A stretch of DNA of 64,000 bases from Corella eumyota (Eukaryota > Chordata > Ascidiacea > Phlebobranchia > Corellidae), in NCBI GenBank assembly GCA_963082875.1, contig OY720102.1:9894990-9958989 (forward strand), written 5' to 3'. Both the position numbers and the translations under genes were made by a program. This document shows positions 1-11,465 of the stretch, piece by piece. Below the pieces are notes generated by a model. That model saw only the letters and a list, made by a program, of their open reading frames with translations. It was not told where the DNA came from and did not search any database. Numbering within the stretch: position 1 is the first letter of the stretch; every line of letters starts with the position of its first letter.

Positions 1-129
1 TTAGAATGAATGGTAATTCTATCTCAAATTAATTAATAATGACAAGATTCAGGAAAAAATATATTCAGCAAAAATCTGACGCATACATAAAAAAAACTAT
101 GTCACTATTGTTATTGTCTATCTTCTATT

Positions 130-1150
130 GTCTATCTTCGGAGAAATTACTTGCAAAAATGGAGTCTTATATCGAAATTGCCAAGATACTCTTACTAATA
201 CAAAATACCAACTTTTACCGCTCACAAAACTGCGGACCAATGTGTATGTGTTAAAATTAATGTACGATGATAAACACGGTGGGGGTCACATGGGTTTTCA
301 ACGAACATATGAGCAGGTAAATTAGCGCTTCTATTGACCAAAATCCAAATCAGCCGTGGAAGATTATTGCCGAACTTGCCACATGTGCGAAATACGAAAG
401 CTTCCCCAGAAAACGATGCGAGCACCTCTGGTGCCTTGTAGTGACGATAGTCCAAGGAAGCGAATTCAAATAGATGTATTAAGTGGCTTGCCTACAACAA
501 AAAAAGGGAAACCAGTATATTTTGGTGGCTTGCGATATCTACACTAAAAATATGCAAGCCTGGCCCATGTCTTCGCAAATGCTCGTGAAACAGCATACAC
601 GCTATATCACAACTGGATTACAATTCACGGTGTGCCAGATTGTGTTCATTCCGATCAGGGGCAAAATTTTAAAAACGATTTGTTTAAAGAACTATTACAA
701 ATATTGGGCTGTAAAAAGTGTAGATGTAGCCCTTATCACCCTAAAGGTAACGCGTCAGTAGAAAGAGACAATCGTACAATTTTATCCATGTTAAAAAAAT
801 TATGTGCATCGCGACCCCTTCTGTTGGGATGATGCATTAAGTTAAATCAGCGCCAATTATAACGCTAGCATCTACGAAGAAACAAACATGTCCCCGCATT
901 TTCTTCTCACAGGCCGTTCGTTGTTTCTTCCGGCTGATTTAATGTGTGGGTCGCCTCCTAATATAGAAGCACCTAAAACCGCAATGATGGTGGAACTGCA
1001 AGATAAAATTAGCTGGTTCACGAAGTTGTTAAATCAAATCTTAAAACAAGACGCCAGGCTATAAAAGCTCGCTATGAGCCGTTTTGCTCAAGAACTCGGC
1101 ACTAAACGTGGCCGAAAATGAAAAAGTTCCTTCAAACACGTTTTATAAGG
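130..1150 (+). mobile_element. Ty3/Gypsy-type LTR retrotransposon fossil, integrase part
   Basis: This is a fossil of a Ty3/Gypsy-like element. The parts seen, in order, are an integrase zinc-binding region (a His-Gly-Gly-Gly-His stretch followed by a Cys-x2-Cys pair), the integrase catalytic core with the expected acidic residues (an IQIDVLSG stretch, an HSDQGQNF stretch and a YHPKGNASVER stretch), and the region after the core (NMSPHFLLTGR). The conserved segments are spread over several frames, so the copy is broken in several places and looks old. No LTR could be assigned, and the left part lies outside the window. Family assignment is by motif recognition. Confidence 0.8.
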
Positions 1151-1830
1151 CCTCGACCCCAGGTTCGGCGCCCAGTTTACTATCCAGATGTTAAGTCGGC
1201 CTGTAGTTAAGATATATATATACATACTTGGGCGATATTTACAATTTATATACACAATTATTTACACTTTACACACATATTCTGTGTTTAAAGGGAATTA
1301 TTAAGTGTTTTGTTTTTATTTTCACTGTTTTAATTTTTTTTCTTTGCTTTATTTAACCACTTAATGGTTCACATTCTGTTACGTTCCAATGCCTATTTTT
1401 TTAACGTTTATTCACTTTTGCTTTTAGTGTTTTGTCTTTCATGTTTTTGTTATTGCTAATACGATATTTACTGTTAATAATTTGTTTAAAAAAAATATTA
1501 GAAGTAGTTGTTAGTTTTGTTATTCATGTTATTTTCTTACTGATGTATGGTATGTGTTGCCAGATTTTATTGTTTTCCTTTTTTTATTAACAAAACATAA
1601 ACACAGTAACGCAATACATATCAAGAACAAATATTAAATAACTAAATACAGGCATAAACACCGTTTAAGGCAAAGTTGACCATTTTGTAAAGAATTTTTC
1701 CATTTTTTTAAACTTTTTATAACGATAAGAAACACAATCTTTTAAGTTGGTTACAAACAAACGAACTTAGATTTTGACACATTTTTTGTATATATTTATT
1801 CACAATAAAGGCCGACTAATACAGCTTAAA
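1151..1830. other. AT-rich stretch without recognisable gene
   Basis: It follows the integrase fossil and contains short T-rich and A-rich runs. I see no open frame or repeat here that I can support. It may be the decayed 3' part of the Gypsy element, but no LTR pair was found. Confidence 0.5.
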
Positions 1831-1832
1831 CA

Positions 1833-2130
1833 TTTTTTTTTTTGTGTATATATCTTTATCCTCGATGTGGGAAAGTCGAATGCGCGACTTAAACATAGAG
1901 TAACATAAGTTACTCCGACCCAGTCTCGAGTTGCCTGTGGCAGTTTGGGATATTATACAGACTATAATTGCCTGGTAATTATGCTGCTGATTAAGTGCTG
2001 GCCCAGCAGGATTTCATACCGTTTATAGCGCCTTATTCAAGGGCGCTACAGCATGAGATCAGTGGGGATTGAACCCACAACCTCATGTGCGGTGTAGCAA
2101 GAGTTCTTACCACTACACCACGCTGCCGGT
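1833..2130 (-). mobile_element. tRNA-derived SINE, copy 1
   Basis: Read on the minus strand, it starts with a tRNA-like head, GGCAGCGTGGTGTAGTGGTA, containing an A-box-like stretch, followed about 35 bp later by a B box (GGTTCAATCCC). The body contains a stretch shared with a second copy at 15782-16068, and it ends at the left in a T-rich run with GTATATATC. These are the hallmarks of a pol III-transcribed SINE. Both copies have the same orientation and nearly the same length. Target duplications could not be fixed because the flanks are A/T-rich. Confidence 0.85.
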
Positions 2131-2490
2131 CATTAAAAAAAATTGGTTGCTTTAACTCAGTCTAAGGTTTAAAATGGTTGGTAAGTGCTGCGTTTTGGTT
2201 TTATTGTGTTTATATTATGAAAACTTTTTTTTTATGGACTTTTTTATGTTTTAGAATATTAAATACCGTTTTTCTTTTAAGTTTATTTTGTAGACCGGGC
2301 ACATTATACAATACAATTGTTAAAACCATACTTTTAAAATAAAAAAATCAACCTATTCAAAAAACATAGTTAAACTTAATACCTAAAGACTAAGTTATTA
2401 TCGTTTTATGCCTTACTCCATGAGCAAAGATAAGGGTACGAATTACTAATATTAGTTGTCGAGTGTTTTTTACAGTTACAGTTAATAACC
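2131..2490. other. AT-rich stretch without recognisable gene
   Basis: No supported open frame, RNA gene or repeat seen. Confidence 0.4.
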
Positions 2491-2496
2491 TTTATG

Positions 2497-3184
2497 CTAC
2501 ATTTGTTGTTTATGCAGGGTCTGCTGAAGGCTTTTGGTGGTAAAGAGTTCAGGGCTGCATTGACATTCTATCGAATGTCTTTGGCATTGGACGCACTCGA
2601 ACAGGTTGTCCTTGGTCTTAAATTCCGGTTGGTACTTTCGACAGTAGGGCATTTTCACATCTTGGCTAAACAGAGGGGGCACTGAATCCTACTTTCTCCT
2701 TCCGGGACAAGGAACAAATCCGTATCAGAGCAACAGGCTTGAGCTATATTGTATTTGGATTTACAGTTCATACATAGAAAGGTGTTGCTTTCCTCTACTT
2801 CCGATCCAGAAATTTGGCACTTCAGGCAATATACCTCAATGTGATTTTCGGTTAGACTGATTGCTTTAGGGGGCTTGTTTTTGGTGTTGTAGTTTTCGAT
2901 GTTACAACCTCCGTGATTTGTGGAAAATCGGCTTTTCTTTTAAAACAGTCCGCCTGCTTATGTCGAGTTTCCCTGCAGTATTTGCAGGTCAACTGTTGTC
3001 ATAAGTAGGTAAGGTAGAATTCATAAGCTTGTATTGATATATAGCTGGGTAGAGGATGGTTTCGTAAATTCTCAGCGTTCATTAAAAATTTCTGCATTCC
3101 TGTTACTAGGCCTTTGCTGTCTACATGTTTTTTATTAAAATGAACTTTTCCGCATTTTTCTTCTAAAAAATTTTTTTTGATCAC
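2497..3184 (-). pseudogene. Decayed CCHC zinc-knuckle / Cys-rich reading frames (retroelement ORF1-like)
   Basis: On the minus strand a stretch around residues HPLPSYISIQ is followed, at about 2960-3000, by a zinc knuckle with spacing C-x2-C-x4-H-x4-C (CKYCRETRHKQADC). Downstream, in other frames, lie more Cys pairs (YCLKC, CMNC, CPLC, CVQC), which look like zinc-ribbon or PHD-like segments. A motif of the type 'P-S-[FY]-I' followed by a CCHC knuckle is common in ORF1/Gag-like proteins of retroelements, which is my best reading. The conserved stretches are dispersed over frames, so the copy is not intact. A decayed host zinc-finger gene is the alternative. I did not recognise a reverse transcriptase nearby. 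Confidence 0.4.
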
Positions 3185-3263
3185 TTACTAACACAGAAAA
3201 GTTTCCACTACTTGTTTCTTCGCAATCTTTAATTTCTGATAACAACATTCCTGTGAAAACACT

Positions 3264-3793
3264 TCATCTACAGCCTTGTGAGCAAATAATTCTAACAAAA
3301 ATGTCCCCACACAGTTTTTTAATTTCTTCACAATTTAGGGATCCACATTTCCTATTTCTTAAAGAATTTAGAAACAATTCTTGAGTTTTTATATATTTTA
3401 TAATAACTTTTCCAGGAAAAGCACATTCAGCAAGTGCTCGACGGTTTCTATCTTTAACTAGTTTTTCCCTTTTTTGGTCGTTGTCGCTAAAGCCATTCCT
3501 TAACAAGTTTCAAAAGTTAGGAAACAGAATATTCACGAAACAATTCTTCATACTTAATATTCAAAAAAAAAAAACTTTTTTAACGTTGCTAGATATGAGT
3601 ATCTGGTAGAATCTTGGCCTTCCTTGCATACTTTTTCATGTAAAGTCTTATAAATTTTTTGTGGTTGGTTTAAGTCGTCCAGACTCGATAGTAGGGTATA
3701 TATTTGACGTATGTATGTTTGGACTTGAGACTTACTGCCGGCATTTCTATGTCCATTTCCCATAGTTAAAAGTGTTGTTTTATAGTTTTCCAA
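3264..3793 (-). pseudogene. Two minus-strand reading frames of unknown family
   Basis: Two adjacent short frames (3264-3506 and 3554-3793) read like protein: one has a repeated hydrophobic helix pattern (VQTYIRQIYTLLSSLDD then YSYLATLKKFF), the other a basic start (DRNRRALAECAFPG). The first resembles the helical N-terminal core-binding domain of tyrosine recombinases and related element-borne proteins, but this is only an impression. They could be exons or frames of the same decayed element as the CCHC frames just downstream. I do not assign a function. Confidence 0.25.
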
Positions 3794-4700
3794 AACATTT
3801 TGAAGGTTAATGTTTATTTTGCTTTGAACAACGACATTTTAAAATTTTTCAGACCTCTTTTTAATATTTTTATGTTTGTTAAGAAATTTGTTAGAATTTT
3901 TCAAATACAGCCTACCCAATTAAAAATACTTTAAATGTAAAAAATGTCTTATATAATACGGCTAAATATTGCTTTTTATGTTAAGTTTGTTTTCTGCAAA
4001 AAAATAAATTTCAAAAGTCATTTTCCTATGTCTGCCAGCATATGATCCTACGACGATGACGTCGTGCGTCACGTGACTTGCGAGCGTTGGGACTTTCCCT
4101 ATTACTTTTAAACCCCAATATCTCAAAAACTACTTGATTAATTTTTTAAATAATGATATCCTCGTGCAAGTTGGGAAAATTCCAACATATTTAAAAAAAA
4201 AAACAAAAAAAATTCCAACATATTTAAAAAAAAAAAAAGTGTTTTATATTTTAGTATTAAAATGTATCACAATACACTTCTACAAAAAGTTTAAATAGGC
4301 TATATCAGTGGTTTTTAAACTTCAAGCAGCTCTCTCACTAAAAATTAAAAAAATCCTGTCTTTCCAATTTTTATTATCTAGAAGTGGTTGTAATTGTGTG
4401 TACTTTATGATAATAACTAATATAACAAAGCCCCATTATTAAAAGAACAGTTAATCTACTATATAACAGTTTTTTTAGAAAAAATTGGACTGTGAGGAAG
4501 AACTTTTACTATTATAATTCTTTCTTTAGTTTTTTTTTTAAATTTATTAATTGATAACAATACCTGAAAAAAATAATTAATACGTTTTTAAACTTCATTT
4601 ATTAAAATGTAATGAAAGTACAAAAAAATAAAAAATCATTAAATATTTAATTTAGTATAAGTCATTTTTCACTGAAATTATTATAAAATTGTGAATTAAT
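3794..4700. other. AT-rich noncoding stretch with one GC-richer regulatory-like patch
   Basis: Mostly A/T-rich, with no supported gene. A short duplicated phrase, AATTCCAACATATTTAAAAA, occurs twice near 4169-4240. The GC-richer patch at 4051-4099 is listed separately. Confidence 0.4.
4051..4099. promoter_or_regulatory. Cluster of CRE-like, E-box and NF-kB-like motifs
   Basis: Within about 50 bp in an otherwise very AT-rich stretch lie TGACGTC (CRE core), CACGTG (canonical E-box) and GGGACTTTCC (the canonical NF-kB decamer, 4089-4098). The sequence match is exact for these cores. Whether they act as a promoter or enhancer, or are a fragment of a transposon end, is unknown. No transcript start was identified next to them. 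Confidence 0.35.
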
Positions 4701-4706
4701 AAATAC

Positions 4707-5845
4707 CTTTCATCATCAGATGAACATTTAATACAGAATATTTCATTACCATTATAGTTATTCCTTTTTAACTTGTAAGATCTACATGGAAATAAAATGC
4801 CTTTTATCATTAAAAGAAAAATATTTTAAACATAAAAAATACTTAACAAAACATATGCCTTGAAAAAAATTTTACTTTACTGAACATAGTGGGCTATGTA
4901 GTTAAATTATAAAATAGTTCTATTTTTTTCACTCAGTTTACCAATAAATAACTTATTTTATAACAAAACTTATGTAGAACAAACTAAGTATATATATATA
5001 ATAAATAAAATTTTAATTTTTAATTCAAAAAATAAAAATTATTTTTCAACAAACCGCAACAAAGACTCAGTATCACTACTGGAACTGCTTGATGATGACC
5101 TAAAACACCACAAATATTATTTATTTCATTTTTAAATATATATATCATTTAACTCACCTAACAGAAGATTTTACTTTTTTTTTTTACTGACTAAAGTATG
5201 AGAAAAGCGCTTTTTTTTTCTTCGTTTTTTGTATCGGTACCTAGTAGATTCAAAAAGCTAAGTTTATTTTTTGTAAATTCTTCTTTTGTCTTAAAAGAAC
5301 AACAAATAATTCTTTTATATTGAAAATAATTATTAATCAATGTATACTCATTCTCAAACAGCAATATGCTTATTTGGGTGTTTAAAGAAAAATGAGTAAT
5401 TACTATTTACATTTACCTTGCCGATTTATGTACAGAGCTTTCACTATTTGATGAAGATTTCCAACATTGATTTTTATGTTTTTTTATGCCTGGTAAAAAC
5501 AATTCATAAACTTTACAAAAAATAAGATAACACAAAAGAATAGCTAAAAAGTAGATACAACCCAAGTTTTTATTTAAGTCATTTTAAATATTTTTTTTGT
5601 GAAGTAAGCATGCACAAAAAAGTTATCATGCTGTATTAGGCTTTTTAGTATAGATTTTAACTTAAAAGTGCAGTCGGTATTAAATATTAATTAGAACAAC
5701 TAAAAAAAATATTACAGTCAAGTATCTAAATTTTAGTAAGAACAGCCATTAATAAATACAATTATTGTCTAACTAATAAATTGTTCTGACTAACTGGATA
5801 AATTTTTGTTCATTGACAGTATTTGAATCACTTGAAGAAATACCT
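4707..5845 (-). CDS. Possible Ser-rich multi-exon gene (small exons)
   Basis: Three short minus-strand segments look like exons. 5417-5489 follows an AG acceptor and ends at GTAAAT; it encodes a Lys/Ser-rich stretch (KSSSNSESSVHKSAR). 5039-5099 follows TTTTAG and encodes seven serines, then DTESLLRFVEK and a stop. 4707-4781 follows TGTAG, ends before GTATTT and encodes NGNEIFCIKCSSDDE. The first can be joined in phase to either of the other two, which would suggest alternative 3' exons. A further upstream exon near 5780-5845 is ambiguous in frame. No known domain was recognised. They lie downstream of the KDZ locus on the same strand and might be a third gene of that element. Confidence 0.3.
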
Positions 5846-5919
5846 CTGAAACAAAAATGCATATATTTGCAACAGAAGTTATGATAAAAAATTGGCAAGT
5901 TGCGCACACAAAAAATTTT

Positions 5920-6410
5920 CATTGTCGGGCCAAAGTTATTTTATGGTCGGGCCAGAATTTATTCTCGGTCTGGCCAAAGTTATTTTTTGGTATGGCCAAA
6001 GTTATTTTATGGTCGGGCCAGAATTTATTCTCTGTCTGGCCAAAGTTATTTTATGGTCGGGCCAGAATTTATTCTCCGTCTGGCCAAAGTTAATTTGTGG
6101 TCGGGCCAGAATTTATTCTCGGTTTGGCCAAAGTTATTTTGTGGTCGGGCCAGAATTTATTTGCGGTCTGGCCAAAGCTATTTTGTAGTTGGGCCAGAAT
6201 TTATTCTCGGTCTGACCAAAGTTATTTTGTGGTCGGGCCAGAAATTATTTGCTGTCTGGCCAAAGTTATTTTGTAGTTGGGCCAGAAGTTATTTGAGGTC
6301 TGGCCAAAGTTATATTGTGGTTGGGCCAAACTACTTTTTTTGGTTGGGCCATAATTTATTTGCCGTCTGGGCCTAGTAATTTGTGGTCGGAACAGAATTT
6401 ATTTGCGGTA
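5920..6410. repeat. Minisatellite, about 44-bp unit, ~11 copies
   Basis: Tandem copies of a unit of about 44 bp containing GGTCGGGCCAGAATTTATT and TCTGGCCAAAGTTATTTT. Each unit contains GGCC-centred sub-motifs (GGGCCAGAA and CTGGCCAAA), which are partial inverted echoes of each other. Frames stay open across the array in several phases simply because of the repeat composition, so I do not call a gene. Copies diverge more towards the right end. Confidence 0.9.
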
Positions 6411-6735
6411 ATTTTTATTTTTGGGACGACTGCCGAACTATATTCACTGTCTGGCCAAACGACAGTCTTGCTTAATTTTTTTTTATTACTGTACCTAAAT
6501 ATCATTACCAACTGACTGAAAAGTTTTTTGTCATGCTAAATTTGCCCAATAGCTTTGCCAAATGGTTATTACGGTCTGATATCTTAGCCAAATCGTTTAG
6601 ACGCAAGACTCTAATATGAAATGCATTTATTTAAAAAAAAATGAAACTAGAATTTAAAAAAACAAATATTGAAGAATAAAACAAACAACATAAACACAAA
6701 ATTAAAATACCCACACATAAAAGTTTACATTGAGA
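6411..6735. other. No gene seen
   Basis: AT-rich spacer between the minisatellite and the 3' end of the ULP1-like/PHD gene. No supported feature. Confidence 0.4.
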
Positions 6736-6738
6736 CAT

Positions 6739-8290
6739 TTACAATTTCTTGCAATTTTCACAATAAAATTGCATTGATGAAACATCATCGTTTTTTGTGC
6801 AACAAAGTCGGTGGATCCAACGGCGACAACCGTCACAGGAAATCTAAAAAAAAAATAATTTAAAACTCACTCTTACAATGTGACCCTTTTTGAAGTGTAA
6901 GCAAAAAATAAAAGCAAATACTTGATAAATTACCCAATCTATTTTGTTATTTTTGTTTCCTGGAGTTCGTCGTTGATTGCAATATAAGCAGTATTCATTT
7001 ACTAGATTTAAATCTAAAAACATTTGGGTTTCGGGTCATTTTACAACGAGTATTTTTTACCATTTTAATTTTTTTAAATATTGCTTACCGGACCATGACA
7101 GCAATAGGTTTCCGATTTCCTGTCTATAGCTACTGCAACTGTTTCCATCAGTTAACAAATCGATGTTGGATTTCGTGGCAAGATTTTGTGCTGCCTATAT
7201 TTAAGGAGTAGTGAATACTTTAGAAAAATAGGTATATAAAAACAATAAAATATCAGAAAATAAAAAAGTTTTGTATAAATAGCTATTTGTTAGTACTTTT
7301 AATGTCAATGGACCGCAGTTGTAGCCGTCTTGTTGGTTGTCATGTTTCTGATACATGTATTTCCACTCTTTGTTAAATTTTTTGCTGAATTTGCCAAAAA
7401 ATTTGTTCATCTGAAAATTGGTAAACAATACTTGGTTTAAAAAGTGAACAATCCAACTATGTTAATATAAAATTTTTCCATAGGCTATACCTGTTGTACC
7501 ACACTTGCCACAAATGCATCCATGACCTAAGAAGAGTTATGATTTAAAATTAAAGTTTTATTCAAAAATATTGCTTAAGGACTTAAATTAATTTTTGTCT
7601 GGTATTAAAAAAATACCTCATCTCCCAAAAATTCCTGCCCACATAATTCCTTTAAATTGCTGGTTTTTAATTTAAAATTTAGAAAGGCACAATCTATTCG
7701 GTTTATCGATGCTTTCCATACATCTTTGATATCTAAGGTTAATTAATATAAAAGGTTAGATAATTTTTAGAAATTTAACTTAACAAAATGGAAGTTAAAA
7801 AATCTTTTGTATGTAACATCAAGTTTATAAGGTAAGGTTACCTGTGTAGACTGGTGGGGGAAATAATCTACTTTTTACCTAAAAAAGCATAAAATTTTAG
7901 AAAATGTGGAAAATTGTATTTGAATAGCTCAAGAGGACATTTATTAAAACTAAACCAGTTTGTTAGCCAATGTTAAAAAAACAAATTATCTATTTTAAAA
8001 CTAAAAACTATTAACCTATTTGGGTTTCCAAATAATTAATTTAAAACAACATTTTTTTTATATTTGTACATAAAAAATAACAAAAGGAGAAAACCTTTAT
8101 ACTAAACTTACAGGTGGTTTGTTAAAAGTGGGTTGCGGCACCAGATCTTGATTTGTTTTTCTGATTTTGCGATCTAAAAAATAATTTAACGTTAATGCTT
8201 GTGTAAAAAATTTATGTAGGTAAAAAGAGCTATAAACATACTGGTCTGTTTTGGAACAGCTATGCCGTGCTTTCCTATGATCATTGTCAT
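6739..8290 (-). CDS. ULP1/C48 protease-like protein with C-terminal PHD finger (KDZ element, second module)
   Basis: Nine small exons read in one continuous phase: 8242-8290, 8112-8173, 7842-7878, 7617-7732, 7491-7526, 7297-7410, 7089-7194, 6934-7013 and 6739-6843. They sum to 705 nt (234 residues plus TAA), with GT/AG borders throughout. Residues around 110-170 carry the C48 (SUMO-protease/ULP1) signature QQDGYNCGP, in which Cys is the nucleophile and the upstream Gln shapes the oxyanion hole. The block carrying the catalytic His and Asp is not seen: the intron where it would be expected (7411-7490) is only 80 bp, so proteolytic activity is doubtful. The last two exons form a C4HC3 PHD finger (CLYC, CDGC, H-x2-C, CENC). 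The in-frame sequence upstream of the first Met continues from the transposase gene across a single TAA (8333-8335), so this is probably the C-terminal part of one transposon protein. Confidence 0.75.
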
Positions 8291-8417
8291 TTTAAAAGAC
8301 TTTTGAGCTGATTCAAAATAAAAGTCTCTTTTTTAACATTTTGCAGATGAATGGCGAGACGTGTTGTAAACATAAAGTTCACCATGTTCATATTGCAGAT
8401 AAAATATCTATATAAAT
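7835..8417. repeat. 583-bp direct repeat, left copy (flank of the Copia element)
   Basis: Matches 17145-17727 with the same length and only a few substitutions (for example CTATGATC versus CTACGATC). It contains the last exon of the KDZ transposase and the first three exons of the ULP1-like/PHD module. It ends exactly at the first base of the left LTR, and the right copy begins exactly after the last base of the right LTR. Confidence 0.95.
8333..8407 (-). pseudogene. Orphan copy of the last KDZ transposase exon
   Basis: Left-hand duplicate of the exon at 17643-17717. It is cut off from the rest of the transposase gene by the Copia insertion, so it is a by-product of the 583-bp duplication. 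It retains the in-frame TAA at 8333-8335 that separates the transposase from the ULP1-like/PHD module. Confidence 0.8.
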
Positions 8418-8697
8418 TGTTAACTTAAATGATTTATTAAACATAAACCTTATTCAAATAGAATACAACATAAATTAGAAACATTAAAAGAACATAACAT
8501 ACTCATGCACTAGAATAGAACTTAACATAGAAAGGTCTTCTCACAACCAAGGTGAAAACTAAATGACTTTAAGTAACACAAAAGTATGGTAAAAAGTAGG
8601 AAAATCAGTCATGCATAAAATAACAAAGCAACTAGTCATGCAAAATAAATAAGTATACTATAAATAAAACACAACAGAATTATTATATGATTTAACA
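8418..8697 (-). repeat. Copia LTR, left copy (3' LTR in element orientation)
   Basis: Begins TGTTAACTTAAATG and ends TGATTTAACA; near-identical to 16857-17144. Starts directly at the end of the left 583-bp flank. Confidence 0.92.
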
Positions 8698-11234
8698 AAT
8701 TCATTATGTTTTTTTTTTTAGTTAATTGGTAAGAATCCAGTGTTTAAAACCTCAAAGGTTTAAAGTATTAACACCAGTTTTGGTTAAACAATCAGCCAAT
8801 TGATTTTTGGTATTAACCCAATTAATTGAACTTATATCTCTGTTTTCAATCATCTCACGTATGGCTCCAACATCTATGCGTAACCGTTTGTCTGTCACAC
8901 TTTTAATAGATCGTGATGCATCATATACAGAGCGGCTATCTGTGATGGCCGCTATAGGAAGCAAGTCATTTTTAATTTTTCCATAAAATAGTTCTGTAAA
9001 CACTGAACGTATAAATATAGCTCCAACAATGCCATCCATTAAAGCCAAAGTCTCAGCTGCTAAAGTACTTCTTGTAATTCGTCTTATTTTTCTTGATTGC
9101 CAGCTTAGTAAATTGCAACTGTTGGTCTCTCCAACAAGAAATATAAGGTATGCGCCTTGACTTCCACCATTTGTTAAATTTCCGAAAGCAGCATCAGTAT
9201 ACACAACCAATCGCAAATTTTCAGAATTACCCAAGTTTTTAAACACAATACCTGATTGATAAGATTTTACCTTTCGAATAACTTTATTACACGCAATAAG
9301 ATCTTTAACTTTTGCTTCTTTAAAATTGGTTGCAAGTAGGCATGTCTCAAAACTTATTTCAGGCCTTGTTTGACTGCTTAGCCAAAGCAGTTGTCCAATC
9401 TTTGATCTTAGTAAATTTTGTTCCATAATTGTTAAATCTTTTTCAGGAAACTGTCTTTTTGAGACTTCAACTTCTATAGGCTTCAAGTTGTTTGTGTAGT
9501 CTTTCTGAGTAATCAAAACCTTATTTTCAATTTGTTGTACTTCTAATCCTATATATTTAAATTTTGTTTCGGTTTCCTTACCAATTTGAAATGTGTTTCT
9601 AAGATCATTTATAACTGAATTCCTAAAACTTTCAGTTCCACCCCATAGAAAATCATCAACATATACACATATGATACCTTGCAGTTCAACTCCACAATGC
9701 CAATAAAATACAGCTGGGTCTAGTTTTAAAATATTTCCCTTTGCAGATACCATAAAATCCTTAACCCGATTATACCACAGTTTAGAAGCATCATTTAGGC
9801 CGTACACACACTTTCGCAATTTCCAGACACAATCGGTTGAACAATCTGCTTCTTTGGGTGGTTTAAGAAAAATATCCCGATTAACCAGTTTTCCTTGCAA
9901 GAAAGCTGTCTTAATGTCCATGCTTCTTAATGTCCATTGTTTTTGCTGAAAAATAGAAATTATTGTTCTCAGAGAATCCTTAGAGCAAGTTGGGCTTTCC
10001 TTATCTAAAATATTGCGATCAAATTCCTCAAATCCTCTAGCTACAAGACGAGCCTTTTGAACCTGTTGTCCATTTTTATACTTCCATGAACATATCCATC
10101 TAACAGATATACAGTGTTGACCATTGAATGGAACTTCCTCATAAACATCATTTTCTTTCCAACTTTTTAGTTCACATTCATCAGCATCATTAAACAAATC
10201 TGTTGATAAGTGATGAATTTCTTCTGAAACAACCGCATTTGATTCACTATTCTCTAACAGCTTTAAGTGTGTAACCTTTTCAAAATTGACCCATTGTTTT
10301 TCTCCCTTTATATCAATGGGGGCTAAAAATTCCACATTAAAGGCTTTACTGTATCTGCCAGTCGCTTTTCCAGCTCTATTAATAATTTTTCCTGTACAGA
10401 GTGTACCATTCTCATCCACGAATTCAACTTCAAGATCTTTTTTTAGTTTCGGAGATTGAGTTGTGGTTGGGACTTCAGGAGGAGTAGAAAGATTTTTATC
10501 AATGCTTATGTCCTCATCGCTCGACTCATAACTTGTTGTATTATCTTCCTTTACAACTGGTTCACGACAAGGAGAAATATTCTTACTTTCTTTTATCTCT
10601 AAAGGATCTAAATTATCAGAGTCAATTGGTTGTACCCGACAACTATGAGCTTTAATGTGCTGTCCACCATGCCTCATAAAGACAACTGAACCATCTTGAC
10701 CCAAGACCGTAGCAGGTCCTTTCCACAAATTAATATCTAACTTATTTAGCTTTCTTTTGAAATTAAAGTTTGAATTACTGTATTGCCCAGTTTTTCTAAA
10801 ATTTTTAAAAGAATTTTCTGGTTGTTTTGAATAAAGTACTTCTTCTTTGATCTTAATACATGAAGTGGACTCAGTAACCTTGTCGAAAATTCTTTTTAAA
10901 GCAGATTTTAAACTAGAAAATTTCAAGTCACTGCCCATGGTGAGAACTAACTGTCTTTCAGTGTCAGAAAGACCAGCATGATCTATCAGTTTAAAACCTA
11001 ATATTGTATCAGGTAGTTTCATATCATAAACAGACATCCCATGATATAAATGTTCATATTCCAGAATATAATCTGACATTGTCATGCCTTCACTTTTTTT
11101 AAAGTTGTTAAATTTTTTATATGCATTATAAGCATCATCTGCCTTTTCATTCTTGAATGCCAAGTCTAACTTTATTAACAACTTGGTCATTCCATCATTA
11201 CTATGAAGGTCTTCAGTTCCTAATTCAGAAACTG

Positions 11235-11244
11235 CCTTTTCAGC
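11235..11244. repeat. 10-bp target-site duplication of the MULE, left
   Basis: CCTTTTCAGC immediately outside the left end of the MULE; the same decamer is at 16687-16696. A 9-10 bp target duplication is typical of MULE/Mutator elements. Confidence 0.85.
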
Positions 11245-11262
11245 GGTACCTATAAACTATAC

Positions 11263-11465
11263 AGGATCGAATGGATCGAATGGATCGAATGGATCGAATG
11301 GATCGAATGGATCGAATGTATATTAAATTGTTATCGAATGGACCGAATGGATCAAATGGACCAAATGTATATTAAATTGTTATCGAATGGACCGAATGGA
11401 TCAAATGGACCAAATGTATATTAAATCGTTATCGAATGGACCGAATGGATCAAATTATATCGAGT
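11263..11465. repeat. MULE left subterminal repeat array
   Basis: About seven tandem GGATCGAAT units (9-10 bp), followed by about 2.5 copies of a 49-bp unit starting GTATATTAAATTGTTATC. The inverted counterpart lies at 16535-16670. Such arrays at MULE ends are probably transposase-binding sites (inference). Confidence 0.9.

Noticed and set aside
5900-6376. Open frame of 158 residues across the 44-bp minisatellite
   Set aside because: Several frames are open at the same time and mirror the repeat unit; no sign of protein-level constraint.
8287-8290. ATGA stop-start overlap between the KDZ transposase and the ULP1-like module
   Set aside because: It appears only if the last transposase exon is read in a wrong phase. 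In the phase set by the preceding exon the stop is the TAA at 8333-8335 (17643-17645).
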